A DNA stretch of 64,000 nt. Source: Pseudomonas sp. B21-048. GTDB taxonomy: Bacteria > Pseudomonadota > Gammaproteobacteria > Pseudomonadales > Pseudomonadaceae. Position numbers and translations under genes: made by a program. Location: the NCBI RefSeq assembly GCF_024748615.1, contig NZ_CP087168.1, positions 5,650,884 through 5,714,883 of the forward strand, in the 5' to 3' direction. Positions 1 through 8,817 of this stretch are shown here, piece by piece. Position 1 is the stretch's first letter. Every line of letters starts with the position of its first letter. The notes under the pieces were generated by a model. The model worked only from the letters and a program-made list of their open reading frames with translations, did not search any database and was not told where the DNA came from.

Positions 1-1682
1 TCACCTACGATGCTCTTAATCGTTTGACCGCTCGACGTTATCCGGCAAACCCGAAGCTTAATATCCGGTTCCATTACGATTCGATTGCCGCAAGCAACAA
101 AGGTATCGGCAGACTGACTGCAGTGGAAGATATCAATGGCACGCTGAATTATGTCTATGACATACAAGGAAACCTCGTAGCCCAACTGCATACGCCGTTA
201 GTGAATGAAGTCACTCAATCTGACAATCTTGGCTACGGCTACGATCGAGCAAATCGACTCAATCGGATCGATTACCCGACCGGGTTCAGCATCCACTACC
301 TACGCAATTCCGCTGGTCAGGTCAGTCACGTGCAAATCCGGCGTGGCGTTGATGAGCCGACCACCTTCGTGCGAGACCTTGCTTATCTACCCTTCGGCCC
401 GCTCAAAAGCCTGACCTGGAACAACGGGACTACGCTTCAACGTACCTACGATCTGGACTATCGGCTAACTGCACAAACAGTCGCCGGCAGGAACAGCACT
501 TATGCCTACGATGCCACCGGAAACATCACCAAAATACAAAGCAGTTCACTCGGTGATCTGAACTACAGCTATGACGCGCTCGATCGCCTGACAGAAGAAG
601 AAAATGCCAAGCGACAGCAAACCTTTACTTATGACGCGGTGGGTAACCGCACCAACAAAACACTTATTCCTCAGATCGAAGGCAAGGTGCAAGACAGTAC
701 AGTCACGACCTACCAGTATGGCGCCAGTAACAATCGATTGATCAAAATAGGCGACCAATTGGTGACCACCGATGCGGCCGGTAACCTGATCAAAGACCGC
801 GCCAATCGCCAATTCTCGTACGACGAGCAAAATCGCCTGAGCAGCGTGAAGATTGACGGGATGATCCGGGCTCAGTTTCGCTATAACGCTCTAGGTCAAC
901 GCATCCAGAAAATCACTCCACAAGGCGTTACCACATTTCTCTATGGGTTTGATGGTGAATTGCTGGGCGAAACTCTGTTGGACAGCCACGGCATGAAGCT
1001 TACGAGTCAGTTTTATATCTGGCTTGAAGGTATGCCATTGGGCGGTGTGAGCGTGAATTACGATACGACAGGCGCACTTGCCAGCAGCGCCCTGTTCTAT
1101 CTTCATAGCGACCACCTCAATACACCGTGCATCGGAACGAATGCCGCTCAGGAAATTGTGTGGGAATGGAAACCCGACGCCTTTGGTATAGGGAAAGCCA
1201 GTGGTTCCTTGACTCTAAACCTCCGCTTCCCTGGTCAGTACTATGACGTTGAGACTGAGTTGCACTATAACTACTTTAGGGATTACGACCCGGAGACAGG
1301 GCGGTATGTGGAAAGTGACCCGATTGGGCTGAGTGGAGGACTAAATACCTATGGGTATGTTGAGGGAAATCCGATTAGCTTTATTGACCCATACGGCCTC
1401 GCCAAACCCGATCTTGGTAGTGGTGTGGAATCACACAATGGTGGCAAGGAACATGTTCACTGGGGAGATAAGTCCGATCCGCGGAAGAATGCGGTAAATA
1501 AGGATGGATCAATACGACACGGTAAAGAACCGCCACAACAAATAAAAAATAAGATAAACAATAAGTTCAACTGGAATCTAAAAATCCCTTTAATACTAAT
1601 CCCCCTCTCTCCTGAATTTTTGGAAAGAATAAATCCATACCGCCTCCCTGATCCAATGGAGGGCGTGCCTAGAGAGTGTTAG
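1..1682 (+). CDS. Rhs/YD-repeat polymorphic toxin, 3' part
   Basis: The gene is cut by the left edge; the open frame already runs in the first codons (TYDALNRL), so the true start lies upstream. Many YD repeats are visible (YDRANRL, YDATGNI, YDALDRL, YDAVGNR, YDEQNRL). They are followed by the Rhs core hallmark (YLHSDHLNTP, then GQYYDVETELHYNYFRDYDP, ending DPYGLA at about 1385-1402). In this family the core forms a hollow shell around a variable C-terminal toxin that is released after DPxG. The variable tip here is about 93 residues (from about 1403), AT-rich, with an HVHWGD motif and a basic stretch; I do not recognise its activity. Two small genes follow, typical for immunity genes. Whether delivery is by T6SS or another route cannot be told without the N-terminus. 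Confidence 0.93.
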   Translation, partial: TYDALNRLTARRYPANPKLNIRFHYDSIAASNKGIGRLTAVEDINGTLNYVYDIQGNLVAQLHTPLVNEVTQSDNLGYGYDRANRLNRIDYPTGFSIHYLRNSAGQVSHVQIRRGVDEPTTFVRDLAYLPFGPLKSLTWNNGTTLQRTYDLDYRLTAQTVAGRNSTYAYDATGNITKIQSSSLGDLNYSYDALDRLTEEENAKRQQTFTYDAVGNRTNKTLIPQIEGKVQDSTVTTYQYGASNNRLIKIGDQLVTTDAAGNLIKDRANRQFSYDEQNRLSSVKIDGMIRAQFRYNALGQRIQKITPQGVTTFLYGFDGELLGETLLDSHGMKLTSQFYIWLEGMPLGGVSVNYDTTGALASSALFYLHSDHLNTPCIGTNAAQEIVWEWKPDAFGIGKASGSLTLNLRFPGQYYDVETELHYNYFRDYDPETGRYVESDPIGLSGGLNTYGYVEGNPISFIDPYGLAKPDLGSGVESHNGGKEHVHWGDKSDPRKNAVNKDGSIRHGKEPPQQIKNKINNKFNWNLKIPLILIPLSPEFLERINPYRLPDPMEGVPREC

Positions 1683-1729
1683 AATTCATATCAAGCGTAA
1701 ATTACCTAATAATCAAAGAGAAATAAAAA

Positions 1730-2158
1730 ATGATTTACATTGAAGAAAATAGCTTCGCGAGACAGATACAGTTGATCTCTGAGTTTGTGAATCAGGAACC
1801 CTTTGAGCTAGTGATCTGGCTGTATCCAGAGTCGAGCATCGACCGCATAATTGGCGAAAATATTTGTGCATCAACCATTGTCAATGCAGTTCCAGTTACA
1901 ACTTACGAGAGTGATGGTGTCGCAAGGTGTACTCAACGACTTCAACTAACCGATATGTTAATAAATAAAATCACGCAAGAAAAAGACTTCATATCGCAAA
2001 ACTGCGACAGTCTATGCATCTACAGCCCTAAAAGTCCTGAATGGCAAGCATGCACAATAGGTCACGAAGGAATGATCTTGGTTAAAGATACTGCTCTACT
2101 TAATAAGTTAAAAGCCCTTGGTTTCAATGCATCACTACATGCACCATCTTGGTGGTGA
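1730..2158 (+). CDS. Hypothetical protein, probable immunity protein for the Rhs toxin
   Basis: A 142-residue soluble protein with no signal peptide or membrane segment, starting 47 bases after the rhs stop. It begins MIYIEENSFARQ and ends in SLHAPSWW; I recognise no domain. Its position directly behind the variable toxin tip, small size, low GC and acidic N-terminal half fit the usual toxin-immunity arrangement, in which the cognate immunity gene follows rhs. The function is inferred from position only. The start is preceded by an AAAGAGAAATAAAA purine tract that can serve as a ribosome-binding site. Confidence 0.75.
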   Translation: MIYIEENSFARQIQLISEFVNQEPFELVIWLYPESSIDRIIGENICASTIVNAVPVTTYESDGVARCTQRLQLTDMLINKITQEKDFISQNCDSLCIYSPKSPEWQACTIGHEGMILVKDTALLNKLKALGFNASLHAPSWW

Positions 2159-2519
2159 CTCACCAGCACACAAAATATAATACATAGAGCGCTACGGCCT
2201 ACTTGCCCTCAAGCTGTAGCGTCTCGTCCACAATTCTGCGGCGCGACTCCTCGACGATCTCCCGCCGTCCCTCCACCAACCTTGCCGGGCAGTTACGGCG
2301 CGGATCCTGTTAGCAGGAGAGCAAGGGAGATATGACCAAACTGGATCACTGGATCGATCTACAGCTGCAACAGACAGTGCTGTTGGCTTCATCAGCCAAC
2401 AGCGTATTTGCAAAACCACCAGAGAATGCATATGACCACAATGCACCCAAGCGGATGTGAAAACACCAAGTGGCAAAAATAAAAATGTACGACCTCGACA
2501 ACAGTAATAGGCAATGATA
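2159..2519. other. Gene-free stretch with probable rhs-cassette debris
   Basis: This 361-base gap has no convincing intact gene. A frame on the + strand from 2341 to 2460 reads (in part) LDHWIDLQLQQ and VFAKPPENAYDHNAPK before a stop. Its style resembles the linker that precedes toxin tips in other Rhs proteins, so it may be a leftover of a displaced rhs tip. A possible RBS and ATG at 2333 are in another frame and lead to an implausible Cys/His-rich peptide. Base composition shifts from GC-rich (2210-2330) to AT-rich afterwards, consistent with a mosaic junction. Confidence 0.4.
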
Positions 2520-2828
2520 ATGAAAAATATCCAAGTGATAGATAGCGCAATGAACTGCGCCTACGACATATTTTCCGCTACCGAAGAAGAGTTTAAAATT
2601 ATATTCCCTAGCGATACAAATATTGCCTTTATTGATGAAGTTTATTTAAGAGAGAATGAAACCGAGCTAGACAAGATATTTAGTAATATATGGCGTCGTC
2701 CATTCCAGAAGTCGCAAGCCCAAGGTATTCATGGAACTATTTTCTATGAGTTCGATGAAAAGAAGGCCTATTACCCAAATCGAAGAGATGAGGATGCTAT
2801 AAACCCTGATGGCACCGCTTTAAGGTGA
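2520..2828 (+). CDS. Hypothetical protein, immunity-like
   Basis: About 102 residues, acidic and soluble, with the stretch GIHGTIFYEFDEKKAYYPNR and the ending INPDGTALR. I recall small proteins of this type next to rhs and other polymorphic toxin genes, but no function is known to me. Two ATGs are in frame (2514 and 2520); the second is used because it gives the natural MKNIQVIDS start, and neither has a strong RBS. AT-rich codon use matches the preceding island genes, not the core genes after 3.2 kb. It is likely an orphan immunity gene left from an earlier toxin tip. Confidence 0.65.
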   Translation: MKNIQVIDSAMNCAYDIFSATEEEFKIIFPSDTNIAFIDEVYLRENETELDKIFSNIWRRPFQKSQAQGIHGTIFYEFDEKKAYYPNRRDEDAINPDGTALR

Positions 2829-2870
2829 GTAATCGCTTAGTCGAGAACTCAAAACGACGGAGGTAGTAGT

Positions 2871-3107
2871 ATGAATGTCGTTTACATAGTCACACACGGG
2901 CATGAGTTGCCAGACGGGCACGACGATATAAAATTTATAGGCATTTATGACTCTCAGGAGTCTGCTGAAGCCGCTGTAAAAAGAGCAAGCCTTAAAGCTG
3001 GATTTTCTGAGGCCAAAGATGGCTTTTTTATTGAAGGTTATCAGCTAGGTAAAGATCATTGGACAGAAGGTTTTTTCACCTATCTTCCAGACAAAGACGA
3101 TCAGTGA
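2871..3107 (+). CDS. DUF7336-like small protein
   Basis: A 78-residue protein starting MNVVYIVTHGHELPDG and ending in KDHWTEGFFTYLPDKDDQ. The pattern of an early H-x-H, then IGIYDSQESAEAAV, then a KDHWTEGF motif fits the small DUF7336 family. Members are often found singly or beside polymorphic toxin genes; no biochemical role is known to me. A clear GGAGG ribosome-binding site lies 8-12 bases upstream of the ATG. It is probably the last gene of the rhs-associated immunity island, since the next gene is core and on the other strand. Confidence 0.7.
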   Translation: MNVVYIVTHGHELPDGHDDIKFIGIYDSQESAEAAVKRASLKAGFSEAKDGFFIEGYQLGKDHWTEGFFTYLPDKDDQ

Positions 3108-3193
3108 CATCGTTGGCGGTACTTTGATTACCACTAACACGCGGTAGTCTTCTCGCCGGGTCGCCACACTGCGTGGTGGCTTAGCGGGAGACT

Positions 3194-6064
3194 TTACTCA
3201 GAGTATTGCTCTCGCAGCAGACCACCCAAGCCATCAGCATCGACCGGACGACTGATCAAATACCCCTGCACTTCATCGCAGCGCTCGGCTTTCAGAAACT
3301 CCAACTGCTCCGGCCGCTCCACCCCTTCAGCCACCACTTTCAGCGCCAACCCGTGCGCCATGGCAATAATCGCCCGGGTGATCGCCGCATCCTCACTGCT
3401 CTCCCCCAGACTGCGGATAAATGCCTGATCGATCTTCACGTAGTCCACAGGGATGCGCTTGAGATAACTCAGAGACGAATAACCGGTACCAAAATCATCG
3501 ATCGCCAGCTTCACCCCAAGATCACGCAACTGCTGGAAGGTCGCAATGATGTGCTCGACGCTATCCAACAGCTGGCTCTCGGTGAGCTCCAGTTCCAGGT
3601 AATGCGGCGCCAGGCCGGTTTCCTCCAGCACCTGGCGTACCAGGCTAACCAGTTTTCCCTGACGCAGTTGATGCACCGACAGGTTGACCGACAAGCGAAT
3701 CGGCTCCAGTCCCTGACGCTGCCACTCACACGCTTGCCAACAGGCCTGACGCAAAACGAACTCGCCGATAGCGCCGATCAGCCCGGTTTCCTCGGCCAGA
3801 CCGATGAAGTCCCCCGGCGGTACCTGGCCCAGGGTCGGGTGGCTCCAGCGTACCAACGCCTCGGCGGCATTCAGCCGACCGGTGGCGAGGCAGAGTTTCG
3901 GTTGATAAAACACGTTCAACTGCTTTTCTTCGATGGCTTTGCGCAACTGGTTCTCGAGCTGCAAACGCTCGAGCGTGCTGGCTTGCAGGCTGTCTGTATA
4001 GAACTGGAAGTTGTTGCCGCCCAAGTGTTTGGCATGCTGCATGGCCATGTTCGACTGGCTAACCAGCGCGGAAATATCGCGCGCAGTATCCGGCAACAGG
4101 CTGATGCCCATCGACACGCTTACCACCAATTCATGACCCTCGACGGTGATTGGCAACCGCAGCTTGGTGGACAATCGGGTCGCCACCCGCGCCAGGCTCG
4201 ACAAGTTGCCATAAGCGTCGAATAACACCGCAAATTCATCGCCGGACAATCGAGCGATGGTGTCCGCTTCTGGCAATGCATTGACCAGGCGCCGGGCCAT
4301 TTTCTGTAACAGTTGATCAGCGATTTCGTGACCGAGACTGTCATTGAGCAGCTTGAAGCGATCCAGATTGATGTGCAGTAACGCCAAGCTGCGCCGGCCG
4401 CCCTGACGCACCCGCTGATGGGCCACACGCAGCCGTTCGTGGAACAATGAACGATTGGCCAATCCTGTGAGCTCATCGTAATGCGCGAGGTAACGCATAC
4501 GCTCCTCGGATTCACGCCGAGCGGACAGATCGGCGAAAAAGCCGACAATATGGCTCACATTTCCCCGCGTATCGCGCACGGCATTCAGTTGCAGCCATTG
4601 CGGATACAACTCACCATTCTTGCGGGTTTCGACCAGCTCTCCCTGCCAGCTACCGTCCTGCTCCAGCGCCTGACGAATCGCTGCGTAATGTCGACGGGCG
4701 TCGCGGCTACAGGGCAACTCAACCACGTTACATCCGAGCATGTCGTCGATGTCATAGCCGGTAACCCGACTGAAGGCCTGATTGACGGCAATCAACGCGT
4801 AATTCGGGTCCAGAATTACAATGCCTTCGCTGGCGGCTTCAAACACCGTCGCCGCCAGTTGTCGCTGTTGTTCCAGGCCCTTGCTGGCACTGATGTCGCG
4901 ACGGGTGCCTACCATGCGGATCACCCGGCCGTTTTCACTGCGCTCAACCGCTCGACCACGATCCTCGATCCAGACCCAATGGCCATCGCCATGCCGCACC
5001 CGATATTCGATCTGATAATCCTCGCTTCGCCCCTTCAAATGCTCGACCAGCGCCCGCTTCAGCGATGGCAGATCGTCGGGGTGCAACCTGGGCTTGAGGT
5101 GGCGGAGCATCGCTGTCACGAATTCCGGTTCCAGGCCGAACAACTCTTGAAGCTGGGTGTGATGGACTTCGTCTGTCTGCAGGTTCCAGTCCCACAACCC
5201 GAGCTCGCTCGCCTTCAATGCCAGCGCCAACCGAGCTTCGCTCTTGCTCAAGGCCTGGTTGGCGGCGTCCAGCTCCAGACTGCGTTGTGCGACTCGATTT
5301 TCGAGGTCGACCTGGGTTTCACGTAATTCGTCTTCGGCGCGGCGACGCTGCTCGATTTCCTTGGCCAGTTCGTGGTTGAGCTGATCGCTGCGACTTTGCG
5401 CCTGCTGCAAATGCTCGATCAAGGCCTGATTTTGAAAGCGTCGCAGCAGCCCTTGGTCAATCAGCCGATTGACCTGCCAGGCGACCACGCTCAACGAACC
5501 CAGCAAAATCAGGCCAAACCAGCCCCAGCCCTGTTCCTGCTCATCCCCGCCCCAGAACAGATAGCCGATGGCCGGCAACAGACAGGGCAAGGTAAAGGAT
5601 AGAAAAGCCGGCAGGCTGACGGCATAAGCAACGCTGGCCGAGAGTGCCGCGGCGCCGATCAGGCCGAACACCCAAGCTTGTTGCATGAAGTTGTCAGCGG
5701 GCACTAACGCAATACCGGCTCCAGCCAGGGTCAGGCCTGTCATCGCCGAGCCGAGGAAGAACATACGACGCCAGACCGGATGGGCCTGACGGTGTGGAAT
5801 CGCCGAATCGAAGGCCGCCACCTGAATCACCCGCAACGCCACCAGCGACAATAACCAGATCAGCCAGACGCTGACCATGAAGTAACGCTGCGGGCTCCAG
5901 AGCAAGCCGGCGCACACCAGACCGTTGATCAGCATGAACAGCGTAGGCAACAGCGAACCCTGGTATAGCAGACGCGTGCGTTCAACCGCCATTTCCATGG
6001 CGTACTGTTTGCGGATAACCCGGGGCTCCACGGAGGGGCCCGACAGGTCGGAGCTGAGGGTCAT
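3194..6064 (-). CDS. Membrane PAS-PAS-GGDEF-EAL cyclic-di-GMP protein
   Basis: A protein of about 956 residues. About six hydrophobic segments occupy roughly residues 36-195, followed by a coiled coil (about 205-280), two PAS domains (about 285-520), a GGDEF domain (about 525-690) and an EAL domain (about 700-950). The EAL part keeps EALVRW, ELTESQ and the IDDFGTGYSSL loop, so c-di-GMP hydrolysis is likely. The GGDEF signature is SGDEF (in RLSGDEFAVLF), a variant that may or may not cyclise GTP. Start at 6064 (MTLSSDLSG) is chosen because the frame upstream runs into antisense of uvrD; an ATG at 6094 is an alternative. It is divergent from uvrD, the arrangement I recall for P. aeruginosa PA5442-uvrD. 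The PAS pair suggests sensing of redox state or a small ligand. Confidence 0.93.
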   Translation of the reverse strand: MTLSSDLSGPSVEPRVIRKQYAMEMAVERTRLLYQGSLLPTLFMLINGLVCAGLLWSPQRYFMVSVWLIWLLSLVALRVIQVAAFDSAIPHRQAHPVWRRMFFLGSAMTGLTLAGAGIALVPADNFMQQAWVFGLIGAAALSASVAYAVSLPAFLSFTLPCLLPAIGYLFWGGDEQEQGWGWFGLILLGSLSVVAWQVNRLIDQGLLRRFQNQALIEHLQQAQSRSDQLNHELAKEIEQRRRAEDELRETQVDLENRVAQRSLELDAANQALSKSEARLALALKASELGLWDWNLQTDEVHHTQLQELFGLEPEFVTAMLRHLKPRLHPDDLPSLKRALVEHLKGRSEDYQIEYRVRHGDGHWVWIEDRGRAVERSENGRVIRMVGTRRDISASKGLEQQRQLAATVFEAASEGIVILDPNYALIAVNQAFSRVTGYDIDDMLGCNVVELPCSRDARRHYAAIRQALEQDGSWQGELVETRKNGELYPQWLQLNAVRDTRGNVSHIVGFFADLSARRESEERMRYLAHYDELTGLANRSLFHERLRVAHQRVRQGGRRSLALLHINLDRFKLLNDSLGHEIADQLLQKMARRLVNALPEADTIARLSGDEFAVLFDAYGNLSSLARVATRLSTKLRLPITVEGHELVVSVSMGISLLPDTARDISALVSQSNMAMQHAKHLGGNNFQFYTDSLQASTLERLQLENQLRKAIEEKQLNVFYQPKLCLATGRLNAAEALVRWSHPTLGQVPPGDFIGLAEETGLIGAIGEFVLRQACWQACEWQRQGLEPIRLSVNLSVHQLRQGKLVSLVRQVLEETGLAPHYLELELTESQLLDSVEHIIATFQQLRDLGVKLAIDDFGTGYSSLSYLKRIPVDYVKIDQAFIRSLGESSEDAAITRAIIAMAHGLALKVVAEGVERPEQLEFLKAERCDEVQGYLISRPVDADGLGGLLREQYSE

Positions 6065-6322
6065 AAGCAATGTTCTTGTTCTTATAGAGAGCATGGGAGC
6101 CCGAATTTGTGAACGGAGCATACACAAGCAAATGCCCGGACCAAACAGCCCAAGGTCATAAAATAGACGAAAGTTTGAACCGCCCATCTTGGTAAAAAAG
6201 CCGCCAGACAAGCTCTGCCAATGCTTACAGCCGATGACCGACCGGTCGTCATCGGTACTTCTTTCATCGGCTAATGCAAAGCTCGGTTTGCCCGGTGTGA
6301 CCGCGCACCCTAGAATGCCCCG

Positions 6323-8506
6323 ATGCGCGATGATCTCTCCCTTCTGCTGAACTCCCTCAACGATGCCCAACGTCAGGCCGTAGCTGCCTCCGTGGGTCGT
6401 CAGTTGGTCCTGGCCGGTGCTGGCTCCGGTAAAACCCGAGTGCTGGTGCACCGTATCGCCTGGTTGATCCAGGTCGAAAACGCCTCGCCCCACTCCATTC
6501 TTTCGGTGACCTTCACCAACAAGGCCGCTGCCGAGATGCGTCATCGCATCGAGCAGCTGATGGGTATCAACCCGGCCGGCATGTGGGTCGGCACCTTCCA
6601 CGGCCTGGCGCACCGCTTGCTGCGGGCGCACTGGCAGGAAGCCGGCCTGAGCCAGACCTTCCAGATTCTCGACAGTGACGACCAGCAACGGCTGGTCAAG
6701 CGGGTAATCCGCGAGTTGGGGCTGGATGAGCAACGCTGGCCGGTCCGGCAGGCCCAGTGGTTCATCAACGGGCAGAAAGACGAAGGTCTGCGTCCGCAAC
6801 ATATTCAAGCCAGCGGCGATCTGTTCCTGGCGACCATGCGCAGCATTTATGAAGCCTATGAGGCAGCTTGCCTGCGCGCCGGCGTCATCGACTTCTCGGA
6901 ACTGCTGCTGCGCGCCCTCGATCTGTGGCGCGATAATCCTGGCTTGCTCGCCCATTATCAGAAGCGCTTCCGGCACATTCTGGTGGACGAGTTCCAGGAC
7001 ACCAACGCCGTGCAGTACGCCTGGTTGCGTCTGCTGGCCAAGGGTGGCGACAGCCTGATGGTGGTCGGCGACGACGATCAGTCGATCTATGGCTGGCGTG
7101 GCGCGAAAATCGAGAACATTTATCAGTATTCCGACGACTTCCCGGATGCCCAGATCATTCGTCTGGAGCAAAACTACCGCTCCACAGCCGGGATCCTCAA
7201 GGCCGCCAACGCCCTGATCGCCAACAACACCGGGCGCATGGGCAAAGAGTTGTGGACCGATGGCGGCGAAGGCGAAGCAATCAATCTGTACGCCGCCTTC
7301 AACGAGCATGACGAAGCACGCTACGTGGTTGAAACCATTGAAAGTGCGCTGAAAACCGGCTTGGCTCGTAGCGATATCGCGATTTTGTACCGCTCTAACG
7401 CTCAATCGCGCGTTTTGGAAGAAGCCTTGCTGCGTGAACGCATTCCGTACCGCATTTATGGCGGTCAGCGCTTCTTCGAACGGGCAGAAATCAAGAACGC
7501 CATGGCGTACATGCGTTTGCTGGAAGGCCGTGGCAACGATGCGGCCCTGGAGCGGGTGATCAACGTTCCGGCCCGTGGCATTGGCGAAAAAACCGTCGAA
7601 GCCATCCGCGATCATGCACGCCACAGCCATGTGTCAATGTGGGAAGCCATGCGTCAGCTGGTGGCCAACAAAGGCCTGACCGGTCGCGCTGCCGGTGCTC
7701 TTGGCGCATTTATCGAGCTGATCGAGAACCTCGCCGCCAAGTGCCTGGAAATGCCGCTGCACTTGATGACCCAAACCGTGATCGAGCAGTCGGGGTTAAT
7801 CGCCTACCACCAGGCGGAAAAAGGCGAGAAAGGCCAGGCCCGGGTAGAAAACCTTGAGGAACTGGTCAGCGCCGCGCGTAACTTCGAAAATCCGGAAGAG
7901 GATGAAGAGCAGACGCCATTGGCGGCGTTCCTCGGTCACGCCTCGCTAGAGGCCGGAGACACCCAGGCCGACGAGCACGAAGACAGCATTCAGTTGATGA
8001 CCCTGCACAGCGCCAAGGGTCTGGAATTCCCTTACGTGTTCCTGGTAGGCATGGAAGAAGGCCTGTTTCCGCACAAGATGAGCCTGGAAGAACCCGGCCG
8101 TCTTGAAGAGGAACGCCGTCTGGCCTACGTCGGTATTACCCGGGCGATGCAAAATCTGGTGCTGACTTATGCTGAAACCCGACGCCTGTACGGCAGCGAG
8201 ACCTACAACAAGGTGTCGCGTTTCGTACGGGAAGTGCCGAAAGGCCTGATCCAGGAAGTGCGGCTGTCCAACAGCGTCAGCCGTCCGTTCGGCGGCGGCC
8301 AGCAGCAGAGCTCCAGCAACCTGTTCGGCGGCAGCGAGATCCCGGACACCGGGTTCAGCCTCGGTCAGACTGTGCGGCATTCGGTGTTTGGCGACGGGGT
8401 GATCCTGAACTTCGAAGGCGCGGGTGCTCAGGCGCGGGTGCAGGTGAATTTCAGCGAAGGCAGCAAGTGGTTGATGCTGGGTTACGCCAAGCTGGAAGCC
8501 ATCTAA
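6323..8506 (+). CDS. uvrD: DNA helicase II UvrD
   Basis: A 727-residue superfamily 1A 3'-5' DNA helicase that unwinds DNA in nucleotide excision repair and methyl-directed mismatch repair and strips RecA filaments. All helicase motifs are present in order: AGAGSGKT (Walker A, about residue 31), a TFTNKAAAEM motif, VDEFQDT (Walker B), GDDDQSIYGWRGA, QNYRS, LMTLHSAKGLEFPYVF and VGITRAM. The C-terminal tail ends in the compact domain typical of UvrD/PcrA (HSVFGDGVILNFEG). Length matches the family. I see no LexA box (CTG-N10-CAG) in the 258 bases upstream, unlike E. coli uvrD, so SOS control is not supported. Confidence 0.98.
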   Translation: MRDDLSLLLNSLNDAQRQAVAASVGRQLVLAGAGSGKTRVLVHRIAWLIQVENASPHSILSVTFTNKAAAEMRHRIEQLMGINPAGMWVGTFHGLAHRLLRAHWQEAGLSQTFQILDSDDQQRLVKRVIRELGLDEQRWPVRQAQWFINGQKDEGLRPQHIQASGDLFLATMRSIYEAYEAACLRAGVIDFSELLLRALDLWRDNPGLLAHYQKRFRHILVDEFQDTNAVQYAWLRLLAKGGDSLMVVGDDDQSIYGWRGAKIENIYQYSDDFPDAQIIRLEQNYRSTAGILKAANALIANNTGRMGKELWTDGGEGEAINLYAAFNEHDEARYVVETIESALKTGLARSDIAILYRSNAQSRVLEEALLRERIPYRIYGGQRFFERAEIKNAMAYMRLLEGRGNDAALERVINVPARGIGEKTVEAIRDHARHSHVSMWEAMRQLVANKGLTGRAAGALGAFIELIENLAAKCLEMPLHLMTQTVIEQSGLIAYHQAEKGEKGQARVENLEELVSAARNFENPEEDEEQTPLAAFLGHASLEAGDTQADEHEDSIQLMTLHSAKGLEFPYVFLVGMEEGLFPHKMSLEEPGRLEEERRLAYVGITRAMQNLVLTYAETRRLYGSETYNKVSRFVREVPKGLIQEVRLSNSVSRPFGGGQQQSSSNLFGGSEIPDTGFSLGQTVRHSVFGDGVILNFEGAGAQARVQVNFSEGSKWLMLGYAKLEAI

Positions 8507-8529
8507 AGGCGATGCCAGGGAGCGTTTCT

Positions 8530-8615
8530 GTGGGAGCGAGCCTGCTCGCGATGAACGATGACGCGGTGTTTCTGCTATTCCGCGGTGCAGCTATCGCGAG
8601 CAGGCTCGCTCCCAC
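8530..8615. repeat. REPIN: inverted pair of REP elements
   Basis: Two 23-base arms, GTGGGAGCGAGCCTGCTCGC plus GAT at 8530-8552 and its exact reverse complement at 8593-8615, enclose about 40 bases. Each arm is itself a short palindrome (GCGAGC..GCTCGC). The same arms recur at 12735-12798 and, diverged, at 14247-14340. This is the REP doublet (REPIN) organisation known in fluorescent pseudomonads, mobilised by RAYT transposases. It sits in the 311-base gap after uvrD (8507-8817); the rest of the gap shows nothing beyond possible promoter sequence. Confidence 0.93.
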
Positions 8616-8817
8616 AGTTTGATCTCGCAGTGGCACTGGTCGCTTTCCTACAGACCCCATCCACTCGTCCTACAGACCAAAGCTAGCAGGCCTTATTGCG
8701 CTGACTGAAGCTGAACACAACCTGTCAGGCAAAAGCCCGAAACACTCTGCCGCTAGCCAGTAACACTTCAGCTGTGCAACATGGCGCGCGTGCCTTCCAC
8801 AAATGGGAATTCCCTTT

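Noticed and set aside
2333..2479. Small ORF from ATG 2333 with RBS
   Set aside because: The peptide is Cys/His-rich and low quality, lies in another frame than the rhs-like relic, and resembles no protein.
3108..3193. Terminator between the DUF7336 gene and the GGDEF-EAL gene
   Set aside because: GCCACACTGCGTGGTGGC pairs only partly and lacks a T-run on either side.
6065..6322. LexA box upstream of uvrD
   Set aside because: No CTG-N10-CAG pattern is found in the interval.
6065..7630. Upstream extension of the PAS-GGDEF-EAL frame to about 1478 residues
   Set aside because: The extra part is the reverse complement of uvrD, whose helicase motifs are certain.
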